A stretch of 64,000 nucleotides of DNA from Ochrobactrum quorumnocens (GTDB lineage: Bacteria > Pseudomonadota > Alphaproteobacteria > Rhizobiales > Rhizobiaceae). This document shows positions 1-8,821 of the stretch, piece after piece; the first letter of the stretch is position 1; each line of letters begins with the position of its first letter. The notes beneath the pieces were generated by a model. The model was given only the letters and a program-made list of their open reading frames with translations, was not told the origin of the DNA and did not search any database. Location of the stretch: assembly GCF_002278035.1 (NCBI RefSeq), contig NZ_CP022603.1:62001-126000 (forward strand), given 5' to 3'. Both the position numbers and the translations under genes were made by a program.

Positions 1-43
1 CGCCGCCCCCATAGTTTCGCTCAACAACGAGCGGAGTTTTCGC

Positions 44-1945
44 ATGGCATTCTTCCTACGCCAGCTCCCGCAGCAAGCCAGAAAATCCTCCAGTCGAAAT
101 CCTCTTGGGTTCCGACAAGAGCAGCTTCGGCTCAAAGTGGATAAAATCATGAGTTATTACAAACAACTGACTTACAAATATAAGGTCTACAATGCAGATC
201 CCACGACGTTGATCGGGGTTCTGCTTGCGGTCGCATTTGCTTATCTGATCGCAGCGCCCATCGTGTTGTTGTTGTCGGATGCGGTGCTGGTTCAGTTCGC
301 TGATCGGGCACGTTCCGGCCAGCAGATTGGTGAGCTGACCTTTTACTACTTCAACCGGGCATTCTTCTCGGCAATCTCCACGGATGTGTTCTGGCGGCCG
401 CTTTGGAATACGGCGATCATAGCTCTTGGTTCGATTGTGTTTGCACTTGTTACGGGCATTCCGCTGGCATGGCTTTTAAGCCGCACAAATTTGCCCGGCA
501 AAAAGTGGTTCTCGACGGCATTGATCGTTCCTTACATGCTGCCATCGTGGACCTTCGCACTGGCTTGGCTGACCCTGTTTAAAAACCGCACCACCGGTGG
601 TCAGCCAAGCTGGATGGAGGCGTTGGGCTTTTCACCACCTGATTGGCTTGCCTATGGCATGTTGCCGATCACCCTCATTTTGGCGATGCACTACACGCCG
701 TTCGTAATTCTGCTGTTTGGCAACGCGTTGCGCCAGTTTGATTCCACCTTGGAAGATTCGGCTCGTGTCATGGGCGCAGGCAAATTACTGATAGCGCGCC
801 GCATTATTCTGCCACTCATGCTGCCGTCGCTTGTTTCGGCTTCAACACTGATTTTCGCGAAGTGCCTCGGTGATTTCGGCGTGGCCTATATTCTGGGCGT
901 GCCGATCGGCTTTGACGTGCTGGCAACGTCCCTGTTCCGTGCAATCTCGACCAGTCAGGCTGGCATGAGCGCAGTTCTCGCGGCAACCATTGTCGTCTTG
1001 GGCAGCATCTCGATCTTCCTCGATATGTATCTGCTCAAGGAAGCCCGCCGTTTCGTGACGATTGGCAATAAAGGTTCGATGAACCGTCAGACTGATCTTG
1101 GACGTTTCCGTGTGCCTGCATTCAGCTTTGCCATGCTGATGTTTGTTGTCAGCGCGTTTATTCCGCTAATGGCACTGCTGCTGACCACTGTCATGCGTGT
1201 TCCAGGCGTGTTTACGCTTGATAATTTCACGCTGGATTTCTGGATCGGAACCGATCTCAACACCACTGCCATGAGCAATGGCATTTTGCTGACGGGTGAA
1301 TTCTGGCGAGCAACCTGGAACACACTCTGGATTGTTGGCTCTGCTGCGATCGGTGCAGGCTTCCTTGGTTTGCTGGTTGGGTATGTCGTTGCGCGCACAC
1401 CGATTTCACTGGTCGGAAGCTTCCTGCGACAAGTGACTTTCCTGCCCTATCTGGTGCCGGGCATTGCATTTGCTGCGGCCTACCTCACGATGTTTGCAGT
1501 GCAGCGTGGTCCACTTCCGGCCCTTTACGGAACACCAATCCTCCTCGTTCTGGCAATCCTTGCCGATCAGATGCCATTCGCATCACGCGCAGGTATTTCG
1601 TCAATGATGCAGCTTGGCAAAGCGCCCGAAGAAGCGGCTCAGATCGCGGGTGCCGGTTTCTGGCGTCGTCTGGTTTCGATTGTCGCGCCGATCCAGAAAG
1701 GCTCTCTGGTTTCCGGGATTCTGCTGCCGTTCATCTCCGGCATCAAAGGCTTAAGCCTTGTTGTCGTGCTTGCTGTTCCGGGCACTGACGTTCTCACCAC
1801 CTATGCATTGCGCCTTGTCGATTACAGCTACAGTCAGGCCGCAAATGCAGTCGTTTTGATGATCTGCGTTATCGCATTTGGCGGCACGGTCATCGTTCAA
1901 AAACTCACCAACAGCAAACTGTCTGACGGATTGGGAGGCAAATAA
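44..1945 (+). CDS. ABC transporter permease, two fused BPD_transp_1 domains (ferric iron/polyamine type)
   Basis: Inner-membrane subunit of a binding-protein-dependent importer. About twelve hydrophobic segments form two permease halves, each with an EAA-type cytoplasmic loop that docks the ATPase: 'ARVMGAGKLLIARRIILP' in the first half and 'AAQIAGAGFWRRLVSIVAP' in the second. This fused layout is typical of FbpB/SfuB iron(III) permeases. The ATG at 44 has a GGAG eight bases upstream, but the first 35 residues are polar and an ATG at 149 would also give a normal protein, so the start is uncertain. The stop overlaps the ATPase start by one base, so the two genes are translationally coupled. 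The substrate is inferred from the family only. Confidence 0.88.
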   Translation: MAFFLRQLPQQARKSSSRNPLGFRQEQLRLKVDKIMSYYKQLTYKYKVYNADPTTLIGVLLAVAFAYLIAAPIVLLLSDAVLVQFADRARSGQQIGELTFYYFNRAFFSAISTDVFWRPLWNTAIIALGSIVFALVTGIPLAWLLSRTNLPGKKWFSTALIVPYMLPSWTFALAWLTLFKNRTTGGQPSWMEALGFSPPDWLAYGMLPITLILAMHYTPFVILLFGNALRQFDSTLEDSARVMGAGKLLIARRIILPLMLPSLVSASTLIFAKCLGDFGVAYILGVPIGFDVLATSLFRAISTSQAGMSAVLAATIVVLGSISIFLDMYLLKEARRFVTIGNKGSMNRQTDLGRFRVPAFSFAMLMFVVSAFIPLMALLLTTVMRVPGVFTLDNFTLDFWIGTDLNTTAMSNGILLTGEFWRATWNTLWIVGSAAIGAGFLGLLVGYVVARTPISLVGSFLRQVTFLPYLVPGIAFAAAYLTMFAVQRGPLPALYGTPILLVLAILADQMPFASRAGISSMMQLGKAPEEAAQIAGAGFWRRLVSIVAPIQKGSLVSGILLPFISGIKGLSLVVVLAVPGTDVLTTYALRLVDYSYSQAANAVVLMICVIAFGGTVIVQKLTNSKLSDGLGGK

Positions 1946-3030
1946 TGTCGAACATTACTATTCGCGATGTCAGAAAGAGCTACGGCAAAGCCACCCGCGC
2001 CGCAGTTGAAAAACTCTCCCTTGAAATTCCAAAGTCGGAATTTCTGTGCTTGCTCGGACCTTCGGGCTGCGGAAAGACGACAACGCTACGCATGATCGCG
2101 GGGCTGGAATATCCAACTGAAGGCGAAATTCTAGTCGACGGTAAAAAGATCGTTTCGGTTGATGAAGGTATCTATGTGCCACCGGAAAAGCGCGGCATGG
2201 GACTGGTGTTCCAGAATTATGCCCTCTGGCCGCACATGACTGTGGAGCAGAACGTCGAGTTCGGCTTGAAGCTGCATAAGGTCGCCAAGGTCGAACGTCA
2301 GCGCATTATCGATGACGTCTTGCAGAAGCTTGGCATCGAGCGTTATCGCGACCGACTGCCTGCGCAAATGTCTGGTGGTCAGCAACAACGCGTGGCGCTT
2401 GCCCGTATGCTGGCGCTCAAGCCTGACATCATTTTGCTGGACGAACCCCTTTCCAATCTCGATGCAAAATTGCGTCTCGAAATGCGTGCAGAGCTTAAGC
2501 GCATTCATCAGGAAATGGGCTCAACAGTTGTGTTTGTGACTCATGATCAGTGGGAAGCGATGACATTGGCTACCACCATTGCGGTGATGAGCGAAGGCGA
2601 GTTGCAGCAGCTTGGCACACCAGATGACATTTATGAACGTCCGGCAAATCGCTTCGTAGCTGAATTCATTGGCAACCTGCCAATCAACATCACAGAGCTG
2701 AACGACAGCAATAATGGAGCACTGGCGACATGGGCTCGCGATTATCTGAAGGCTCAGAATTTTGCGGCAAATGGCGTCGGATCTGTTGGCATTCGGCCTG
2801 AATCCGTGCGCCTGAGTGACAAGACAATTGAACACGGATGCGTCGCCAAAGTGGTCGATGTCGTCCCGACTGGCGGCAGCTGGATCGTCGAATTGTCGGT
2901 TCAAGGCGAGCAGTATTTTGCCATCGCTTCAGATGCCCCCGCTCAAAAGGCTGGCGATGAAATCTGGTTCCACGTCGAACGCAGTCACGTTCATGTGTTC
3001 GACAAAGAAGGCAAGCGTATCAGCGGCTGA
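1945..3030 (+). CDS. ABC transporter ATP-binding protein (FbpC/PotA type)
   Basis: Cytoplasmic ATPase that powers the preceding permease. It has Walker A GPSGCGKTT, a Q-loop followed by ALWPHMTV, the signature MSGGQQQRVALARML, Walker B IILLDEPLSNLDAKLR and the switch histidine in VFVTHDQWEAM. From about residue 240 a TOBE-like regulatory domain follows, as in iron and polyamine importers. Its 361 residues are normal for the family. It overlaps the permease stop (TAATG) and lies 68 bases before the binding-protein gene, so permease-ATPase-SBP reads as one operon. Confidence 0.92.
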   Translation: MSNITIRDVRKSYGKATRAAVEKLSLEIPKSEFLCLLGPSGCGKTTTLRMIAGLEYPTEGEILVDGKKIVSVDEGIYVPPEKRGMGLVFQNYALWPHMTVEQNVEFGLKLHKVAKVERQRIIDDVLQKLGIERYRDRLPAQMSGGQQQRVALARMLALKPDIILLDEPLSNLDAKLRLEMRAELKRIHQEMGSTVVFVTHDQWEAMTLATTIAVMSEGELQQLGTPDDIYERPANRFVAEFIGNLPINITELNDSNNGALATWARDYLKAQNFAANGVGSVGIRPESVRLSDKTIEHGCVAKVVDVVPTGGSWIVELSVQGEQYFAIASDAPAQKAGDEIWFHVERSHVHVFDKEGKRISG

Positions 3031-3059
3031 TTAAAGCGTGGCAAACGCCGAAGCCGCTG
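3021..3059 (+). other. Hairpin between ATPase and binding-protein genes
   Basis: CAGCGGCT at 3021-3028 is complementary to AGCCGCTG at 3052-3059. It starts in the last ATPase codons and has no T-run. Such a stem could protect or process the mRNA so that the binding protein is made in excess. That role is inferred. Confidence 0.35.
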
Positions 3060-3098
3060 CGTGATCTCAAATAATAATCATCAACGTTGGAGGAAATA

Positions 3099-4244
3099 AT
3101 GACTTTAACCCTTCGTACTTATGCTGCTCTCTCTTTTAGTGCGGCACTTCTGGCGAGCACTGCAGTTTTCGCCGAGCCTGTTGCTGAGATCGGCATCAAA
3201 GATGCGGACTACTCGCTTGAAGCTCTGATCGAAGCCGCCAAGAAAGAGCCAGGCATCACTGTTGTGGATGCGACTGGCAAGATCGTGACCATGGCCGAGG
3301 CTTTCACCGCCAAATACGGTGTTAAGGCCACTGGCGTGAAGATGAATGGTCAGAACCAGGAGCAGGTCATTCTGCGTGAAGCGGCGGCGAACAATGTTCG
3401 TACAGACGTTTTCAACATGAGCAATCTGCCTTCGGTAACGTCGGAAATCATCGTTCAGGGTGCAGGTCTCAGCTGGCTCCCGGTCGATCTTAAGGATCAG
3501 ATTCCTGCTCAATATCAGAATCCTGCGATCACCAGCCTAAACCCGTGGGTTTGGACATATAACTCGGACGTTCACGGTGATAAATGCCCGGTCGACAATA
3601 TCTGGGCGCTGACCACTGAAGAGTGGAAGGGCCGTATAGCAATTCCTGATCCACTTCTGCGCAACGAAACGATGTTCTGGTTCAATCAGATTGCCGAACA
3701 TGACGACGAAGCCATGCGCAAGGCTTATGAAGAGTTTTTTGGTGAGCCGCTGAAGACAGAAGAAGCCAGCGCGACCGCAGAATGGGTCAAGCGTTTCGCT
3801 AAAAACCGCCCGACTGTTACCCGCAGCGACACGGAAGTTGGTCCAATCATTGGTGCCAAGGGGCAGGAGAAACCGTTCATGGGTTTCCTCAGCACCGCCA
3901 TTTATCGTGATGCGAAGAAAAACGGTTACACGATGGGAATCTGTGCCAATATGAAGCCGTGGGTAGGTCAGTTGACGCCGCGTGTTGCTGTTATTGCATC
4001 GGGTACCAAAAGCCCGAATGCTGCAAAGCTCTTCGTTCATTACATGATGACAGAAGAGGGCATGGCGCCACAGCTGGCAGACGGAAAGATTTCGTCGAAC
4101 AAGAACGCCAAAATTCCTGAAGGGGAAGTTTCAGGCATCGTGAACGTGATCGACAAGCTCTACGTTCCGCATTCTGAAACCTCCGAAAGCGACTATTCCA
4201 AACTTCAGGATTGGCAGGACTTTTGGACTATCAATTCACGCTGA
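3099..4244 (+). CDS. ABC transporter periplasmic substrate-binding protein (Fe3+/spermidine-type fold)
   Basis: Periplasmic receptor of the importer encoded just upstream. The ATG at 3099 follows a strong ribosome site (GGAGG at 3089-3093). The first 25-27 residues form a Sec signal peptide ending near AVFAEP. The mature protein of about 355 residues has the look of the extracellular solute-binding family that serves FbpBC/PotABC transporters (SLNPWVWTYNSDV, IPDPLLRNETMFWF, and a C-terminal region typical of the second lobe). The tyrosine pair used by classical FbpA for iron could not be assigned by eye, so iron, polyamine and phosphonate-like ligands remain open. Confidence 0.85.
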   Translation: MTLTLRTYAALSFSAALLASTAVFAEPVAEIGIKDADYSLEALIEAAKKEPGITVVDATGKIVTMAEAFTAKYGVKATGVKMNGQNQEQVILREAAANNVRTDVFNMSNLPSVTSEIIVQGAGLSWLPVDLKDQIPAQYQNPAITSLNPWVWTYNSDVHGDKCPVDNIWALTTEEWKGRIAIPDPLLRNETMFWFNQIAEHDDEAMRKAYEEFFGEPLKTEEASATAEWVKRFAKNRPTVTRSDTEVGPIIGAKGQEKPFMGFLSTAIYRDAKKNGYTMGICANMKPWVGQLTPRVAVIASGTKSPNAAKLFVHYMMTEEGMAPQLADGKISSNKNAKIPEGEVSGIVNVIDKLYVPHSETSESDYSKLQDWQDFWTINSR

Positions 4245-4273
4245 GACTTGATTTAGCCAGACTGAATGGCAAG

Positions 4274-4293
4274 AGGGCGATCCACGCCCTTTT
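4274..4293 (+). terminator. Weak hairpin terminator after the ABC operon
   Basis: AGGGCG and CGCCCT pair around a five-base loop and are followed by only three T. It is short, but correctly placed 30 bases after the binding-protein stop. Confidence 0.35.
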
Positions 4294-4306
4294 GCATCCA
4301 CTTCAT

Positions 4307-4326
4307 GCAAACAAGGCCTTGTTTGC
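4307..4326. repeat. 20-bp perfect palindrome
   Basis: GCAAACAAGGCCTTGTTTGC is a perfect dyad without a loop. It lies between the ABC operon and the small secreted protein gene. It could be an operator for a dimeric regulator acting on the gene at 4429. No known regulator motif was recognised. Confidence 0.5.
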
Positions 4327-4428
4327 GGCTTATTCATCGTTAGAGTTAGTTTAGCCGACCGCATTTACCCATTTAGGTAACCGATCGGCAAGAAGCAGCC
4401 ATCCGGCTTTTAAGCGAAGGGTATCCCA

Positions 4429-4737
4429 ATGAAGGCGGCAGCATTTACTCTCACTGTATTTGCTTTCTGCGTGGGTTTAGCGCATGCATCGAGCCCCGCT
4501 GCTTGGGAAGCGCTTCATACCAAAGTTGTCAGCTCTTGCATGGCCAAATCATCCATGGTCAGCCCATTCGTTTCCGAGCCTGTCGATTTCGATGATAGTG
4601 TCGGCAAGGTTGCGTTGCTGTTGCGCGAGGGATCGACCCGTAATCGCAAGCAGCCTAAAGATACGACCGTCGTTTGCCTCTATGATAAGCGTTCTGGCAA
4701 AGTCGCAATCGAAGAAATTCAGTGGAAGAAAAACTGA
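4429..4737 (+). CDS. Small secreted protein of unknown function
   Basis: 102 residues. The start follows GCGAAGGG about ten bases upstream. Residues 1-20 form a clear signal peptide ending in AHA, giving a mature periplasmic protein of about 80 residues. It contains two cysteines (Cys37 in SSCMAKS and Cys83 in VVCLYDK), which may form a disulfide, and a C-terminal stretch with basic and acidic residues alternating. The family is not recognised. It is monocistronic. Confidence 0.7.
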   Translation: MKAAAFTLTVFAFCVGLAHASSPAAWEALHTKVVSSCMAKSSMVSPFVSEPVDFDDSVGKVALLLREGSTRNRKQPKDTTVVCLYDKRSGKVAIEEIQWKKN

Positions 4738-5038
4738 TCGTTTTCCGCTTGTCCGTCATATTCAAAAGACGTGGCTAGAATCTTGAATTTATTTGCATTC
4801 CAGAGACGGTTAACGGAAGTTCGTCACGTACCAATCGTGACCTTATCGGTGTGTGGAGAAGGTATCGAAGCACTCGGTGCGCTCGATATATCCAGGCGTT
4901 TCAGTTCCTTTATAACGTTCGCCGCGCCGCATTTCACGCACCTCACCGTTAAACTCGCCTGCCACGGCCTGTGTCTTGGTTCGACGCCATTGATAGGCCT
5001 GTTTACCAATCGCTCATTTATGGCACGCCGGTCTGACC
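4738..5038. other. Stretch without a convincing gene
   Basis: Two overlapping minus-strand frames between about 4820 and 5045 stay open, and one contains a single CxxC (RCVKCGAA). Neither has a ribosome site or a recognisable domain. The right end runs straight into an outer-membrane-protein fragment whose 5' part is missing, so this may be unrelated DNA joined by a rearrangement. Confidence 0.4.
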
Positions 5039-5262
5039 ATGACAAAGTTCAAGGATGGTGACGACCTCACCGGTCCTAGCGGCTGGAAGCCGGGCTATCT
5101 TTTGGGCGGGGGTATCGAACAGGGATTTGGTGGCGGTCTGTCTGCAACGATCGAATATAATTATGTGACCACCAAAGATGTCTCGACGACGACATTATAT
5201 GGCAAGACCAAAACCAATGTGAATGATCACGTCATCAAGGCAGGCGTAACTACTGCTTCTGA
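5039..5262 (+). pseudogene. Omp25/Omp31-type outer membrane protein, 3' remnant
   Basis: Only the last 70 or so codons of an eight-stranded beta-barrel porin-like protein remain. Recognisable pieces are GWKPGYLLGGGIEQGF, ATIEYNYV and NDHVIKAG. The family normally ends KAGVNYRF. Here the DNA reads AAG GCA GGC GT- AAC TAC TGC TTC TGA, so a one-base deletion after GT (5244-5246) throws the frame off eight bases before AAC-TAC and the original stop at 5260-5262. The signal peptide and N-terminal barrel are absent upstream. It is a remnant of a gene family that is multicopy in Brucellaceae. Confidence 0.7.
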
Positions 5263-5455
5263 TGCGACTATTGGAACGCCTATAACAAGGAAGGCGCTCA
5301 AACAAGTTCTGCTGTTTTAGTTGCGAAAGTGACAGTCCCCCCAGTCACCGATCTGGAACGATATTCATTTAAAAAAGACTTAGAATTAGCTGCTCTCAAA
5401 AGGAAACTCATGAGAGACGGCGGTCAGTTATAACAGTCAGGTGGTCATTTGCAGA

Positions 5456-5482
5456 AAGGCCGGAGGTGTATCCTCCGGCCTT
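5456..5482 (-). terminator. Rho-independent terminator of the efflux operon
   Basis: An 11-bp GC-rich perfect stem (arms 5456-5466 and 5472-5482) with a five-base loop lies 30 bases beyond the pump stop codon. On the minus strand it is followed by TTTC. It probably ends the hydrolase-adaptor-pump transcript. Confidence 0.7.
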
Positions 5483-5512
5483 AATGCTTAGGCTTTTGTT
5501 TTGGCGACAGGA

Positions 5513-8500
5513 TTATTCGCCCGGCGCCAGATGCGGGGCCTCAATCTTGGCCCCTGCATGCTTCAGTGGGTGTTCGCCGCTTAACTTGCGGATCAGCACA
5601 TAGAATACCGGTGTCATGAAGATACCGAAAGCCGTCACGCCAATCATGCCTGCAAAGACCGCAATGCCCATTGCCGAGCGCATTTCCGCACCCGCACCTG
5701 TCGAAATCACCAGCGGGACCACGCCCATGATGAAAGCAAGCGATGTCATCAGGATAGGACGCAGACGCAACCGGCTTGCTTCGATAGCTGCCTCAACGGC
5801 ACTTCGTCCTGACATTTCCAGTTCGCGCGCGAACTCGACGATGAGGATCGCGTTTTTCGCAGACAGCCCGACAAGCACTATTAAGCCGATCTGGGTGAAG
5901 ACGTTGTTATCACCTCCTGTCAGCCAGACGCCCGTCAGTGCTGCCATGATGCCCATCGGCACGATCATGATGATCGACAGAGGCAGAGCAAGGCTTTCAT
6001 ATTGCGCAGCCAGAACCAGATAGACCAGCAGCAGTGCGAGCGGGAATACCAGGAAACCGGAATTACCAGCTAGGATCTGCTGATAGGTCAGATCAGTCCA
6101 CTCGAAGGCAATGCCAGCAGGCAAGGTTTCGGCGGCGATCCGTTCAATGGCAGCCTGTGCCTGGCCAGACGAGAATCCGGGTGCGGGATTGCCGTTGATA
6201 TCGGCAGAAAGGAAGCCGTTATAGCGAATGGCCCGTTCCGCACCTACCGTCTGGTCAACTTTCAAAAGCGCTGACAGCGGGATCATTTCTCCCGATTGTG
6301 AACGCACTTTCAGCTTACCTATATCCTCGGAATGACTGCGGTAATTCGCATCCGCCTGAATGCGTACGCTGTAGGTGCGTCCGAAGGCATTGAAGTCATT
6401 GACATAAAGGGAACCCAGATAGATCTGCAGGGTTTCAAAAACATCCGTGACAGCAACGCCAAGCTGACGCGCTTTCACACGATCGAGATCGGCATAAAGC
6501 TGTGGTACGTTGACCTGGTAGCTCGAATAAAGACCAGCCAGTTCCGGTGTTTGATAGGCCTTAGCAAGAAACGCCTTCGTCGCATCATCCAGTGCCCGGA
6601 AGCCAAGCCCATTACGGTCCTCAAGCTGAAGCTTGAAACCGCCAGTCGTACCCAGTCCCTGAACCGGTGGCGGCGGGAACATGGCGATGAAGGCATCCTG
6701 AATGGCACCAAACTGCTGGTTAAGCTGCATGGTGATGGCATTGGCCGAAAGATCAGGTGTCTTGCGTTCCTCGAACGGCTTCAAGGTTACGAAAACAATA
6801 CCGGAGTTCGAGGAGTTGGTGAAACCATTGATCGACAAGCCGGGGAAGGCGATAGCATTCGCGACACCTGGCTGCTTGAGCGCTATGTCGGTCATGCGAC
6901 GGATCACGTCTTCCGAGCGGTCGAGCGTTGCCGCATCGGGCAATTGCGCGAAGCCGATCAGATATTGCTTGTCCTGTGCTGGAACGAAACCGCCGGGTAC
7001 TGCGCGAAACAGAACGAAGGTAACGCCCAGCAAGACGATATAAAGCCCCATCACCAGCGACTTGCGCGAAAGAATGCTGCCAACGCCGCGACCATAGACG
7101 TTTGAACTTGCTCCAAAGGCGCGGTTAAAGCCGCGGAAGAACCAGCCAAACAGCTTGTCCATAATGCGGGTCAGACGGTCTTTCGGCGCATCATGGCCGC
7201 GGAGCAAAAGAGCTGCGAGAGCAGGCGAAAGTGTCAGCGAATTGAAGGCAGAGATCACTGTCGAGATCGCAATCGTCAGTGCGAACTGGCGATAGAACTG
7301 ACCGGTCAATCCAGTGATGAAGGCAAGCGGCACGAAGACTGCGACCAACACCAGCGCAATTGCAATGATCGGACCAGACACTTCCTTCATGGCACGATAA
7401 GTGGCCTCGACCGGTGATAACCCTTGCTCGATGTTACGCTCGACGTTTTCCACCACCACAATGGCATCATCGACCACGATACCGATGGCAAGCACGAGGC
7501 CGAAAAGGCTGAGTGCATTGATGGAGAAACCAAACATATACATTACCGCAAACGTACCGACGATGGAGACAGGTACGGCAACCAGCGGAATGATCGAGGC
7601 ACGCCATGTTTGCAGAAACAGGATAACCACGATCACGACGAGAACGATGGCTTCAAGCAGTGTGTGAACCACGGACTCAATAGAGGCTTTCACGAACTGC
7701 GTGGTGTCATAGACGATATCGAAATCGACGCCTTCAGGCATTGATTTCTTCAAGTCTGCCATAGCCGCATGAATGTTTTCAGAGATTTCCAAAGCATTGG
7801 AACCCGGTGCCTGAAAGACGCCCATACCCACTGCCGACTTATTGTCGAGTAGTGAGCGCAACGAATAATCTGCAGCACCCATTTCAACGCGGGCAACGTC
7901 ACCAAGACGAGTAATTTCGCCTTCGCTACCCGACTTCACGACGATATTGGCGAAGTCTTCGGGGTTCTGGAGACGGCCTTGTGCATTGACGGAAAGCTGC
8001 ATGTCGAGGCCCGGAACGGAAGGCGAAGCGCCGATGACACCTGCTGCTGCCTGAACGTTTTGCTGACGCACAGCATTGGCGATATCGCCAGCTGAAAGTC
8101 CGCGCTCTGCGGCCTTTTGCGGGTCGATCCACACACGCATCGAGTAGTCGCCGCCGCCAAATATCTGCACCTGTCCGACGCCGGGGATACGTGCCAGACG
8201 GTCTTTGACTTTGAGAACGGCGTAGTTGCGCAGATAGTTCACGTCATACTGGCCGTTGGGTGAGATGAGGTGAACAACAAGTGTCAGGTCGGGTGAGCTT
8301 TTAGCTGTCGTGACACCAAGCGTACGCACTTCTGCGGGCAGGCGCGGTTCGGCCTGTGAAATACGGTTCTGCACAAGCTGTTGGGCCTGATCGGGATCGG
8401 TGCCAAGCGCGAAAGTGACAGTCAGTGTCATAACGCCGTCGGCAGTTGCCTGGCTCTGCATGTAGAGCATGCCTTCGACGCCGTTGATCTGTTCTTCGAG

Positions 8501-8698
8501 CGGTGTTGCCACTGTTTCGGAAATAACGGCGGGGTTGGCACCAGGATATTGCGCGCGTACCACGATCTGTGGTGGCACGACTTCCGGATATTCAGAGATT
8601 GGCAGACCTGTCATGCCGAGCAGACCACCAACGAAGATCAGGACCGACAGAACGCCGGCGAAGACCGGACGGTCAACGAAAAAGCGTGAAAAGTTCAT
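5513..8698 (-). CDS. RND multidrug efflux pump, inner-membrane transporter (MexF/BepG type, HAE-1)
   Basis: A 1061-residue proton/drug antiporter. It has the HAE-1 plan of 12 membrane segments and two large periplasmic loops. The start MNFSRFFVDRPVFAGVL and the stretch ISEYPEVVPPQIVVRAQYPG are closest in memory to MexF and Brucella BepG. The proton-relay pair Asp-Asp is in GIVVDDAIVV (TM4) and the TM10 lysine in GLSAKNAILIVEFA, so the pump looks functional. It lies 123 bases after the adaptor gene. No outer-membrane factor is encoded nearby, so it probably uses a shared TolC/BepC-type channel. Assignment to BepG rather than another MexF-like pump needs alignment. Confidence 0.95.
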   Translation of the reverse strand: MNFSRFFVDRPVFAGVLSVLIFVGGLLGMTGLPISEYPEVVPPQIVVRAQYPGANPAVISETVATPLEEQINGVEGMLYMQSQATADGVMTLTVTFALGTDPDQAQQLVQNRISQAEPRLPAEVRTLGVTTAKSSPDLTLVVHLISPNGQYDVNYLRNYAVLKVKDRLARIPGVGQVQIFGGGDYSMRVWIDPQKAAERGLSAGDIANAVRQQNVQAAAGVIGASPSVPGLDMQLSVNAQGRLQNPEDFANIVVKSGSEGEITRLGDVARVEMGAADYSLRSLLDNKSAVGMGVFQAPGSNALEISENIHAAMADLKKSMPEGVDFDIVYDTTQFVKASIESVVHTLLEAIVLVVIVVILFLQTWRASIIPLVAVPVSIVGTFAVMYMFGFSINALSLFGLVLAIGIVVDDAIVVVENVERNIEQGLSPVEATYRAMKEVSGPIIAIALVLVAVFVPLAFITGLTGQFYRQFALTIAISTVISAFNSLTLSPALAALLLRGHDAPKDRLTRIMDKLFGWFFRGFNRAFGASSNVYGRGVGSILSRKSLVMGLYIVLLGVTFVLFRAVPGGFVPAQDKQYLIGFAQLPDAATLDRSEDVIRRMTDIALKQPGVANAIAFPGLSINGFTNSSNSGIVFVTLKPFEERKTPDLSANAITMQLNQQFGAIQDAFIAMFPPPPVQGLGTTGGFKLQLEDRNGLGFRALDDATKAFLAKAYQTPELAGLYSSYQVNVPQLYADLDRVKARQLGVAVTDVFETLQIYLGSLYVNDFNAFGRTYSVRIQADANYRSHSEDIGKLKVRSQSGEMIPLSALLKVDQTVGAERAIRYNGFLSADINGNPAPGFSSGQAQAAIERIAAETLPAGIAFEWTDLTYQQILAGNSGFLVFPLALLLVYLVLAAQYESLALPLSIIMIVPMGIMAALTGVWLTGGDNNVFTQIGLIVLVGLSAKNAILIVEFARELEMSGRSAVEAAIEASRLRLRPILMTSLAFIMGVVPLVISTGAGAEMRSAMGIAVFAGMIGVTAFGIFMTPVFYVLIRKLSGEHPLKHAGAKIEAPHLAPGE

Positions 8699-8741
8699 CT
8701 TTTATCCCCCTTAAGCGGGAAAGCAAAAACTCTCCTGTCCC

Positions 8742-8811
8742 GCGAGAAGATACGTTCTCGCAGGTTGAATAGGCTGAGTTCGGTGCATTTATGCGCAGGC
8801 TTTCAACCTGC
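8742..8811 (-). other. Two hairpins in the adaptor-pump intergenic region
   Basis: GCGAGAA/TTCTCGC (8742-8748 with 8755-8761) and GCAGGTTGAA/TTCAACCTGC (8760-8769 with 8802-8811) could form alternative or consecutive stems in the operon mRNA. No T-run follows, so processing or attenuation is more likely than termination. The role is inferred. Confidence 0.45.
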
Positions 8812-8821
8812 GCCGTTTCAA

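Noticed and set aside
4824..5045. Minus-strand frame with RCVKCGAANVIKELKRLDIS, at first thought to be a phage Com-like zinc protein
   Set aside because: Only one CxxC is present where Com-like proteins have two, and there is no ribosome site.
5263..5433. 57 open codons directly after the Omp remnant stop (DYWNAYNKEGAQTSS and on)
   Set aside because: In frame with the original Omp frame but beyond its stop, with no start or ribosome site. Kept out as probable chance.
6332..7105. 257-codon plus-strand open frame
   Set aside because: Antisense shadow of the RND pump gene. No ribosome site or domain.
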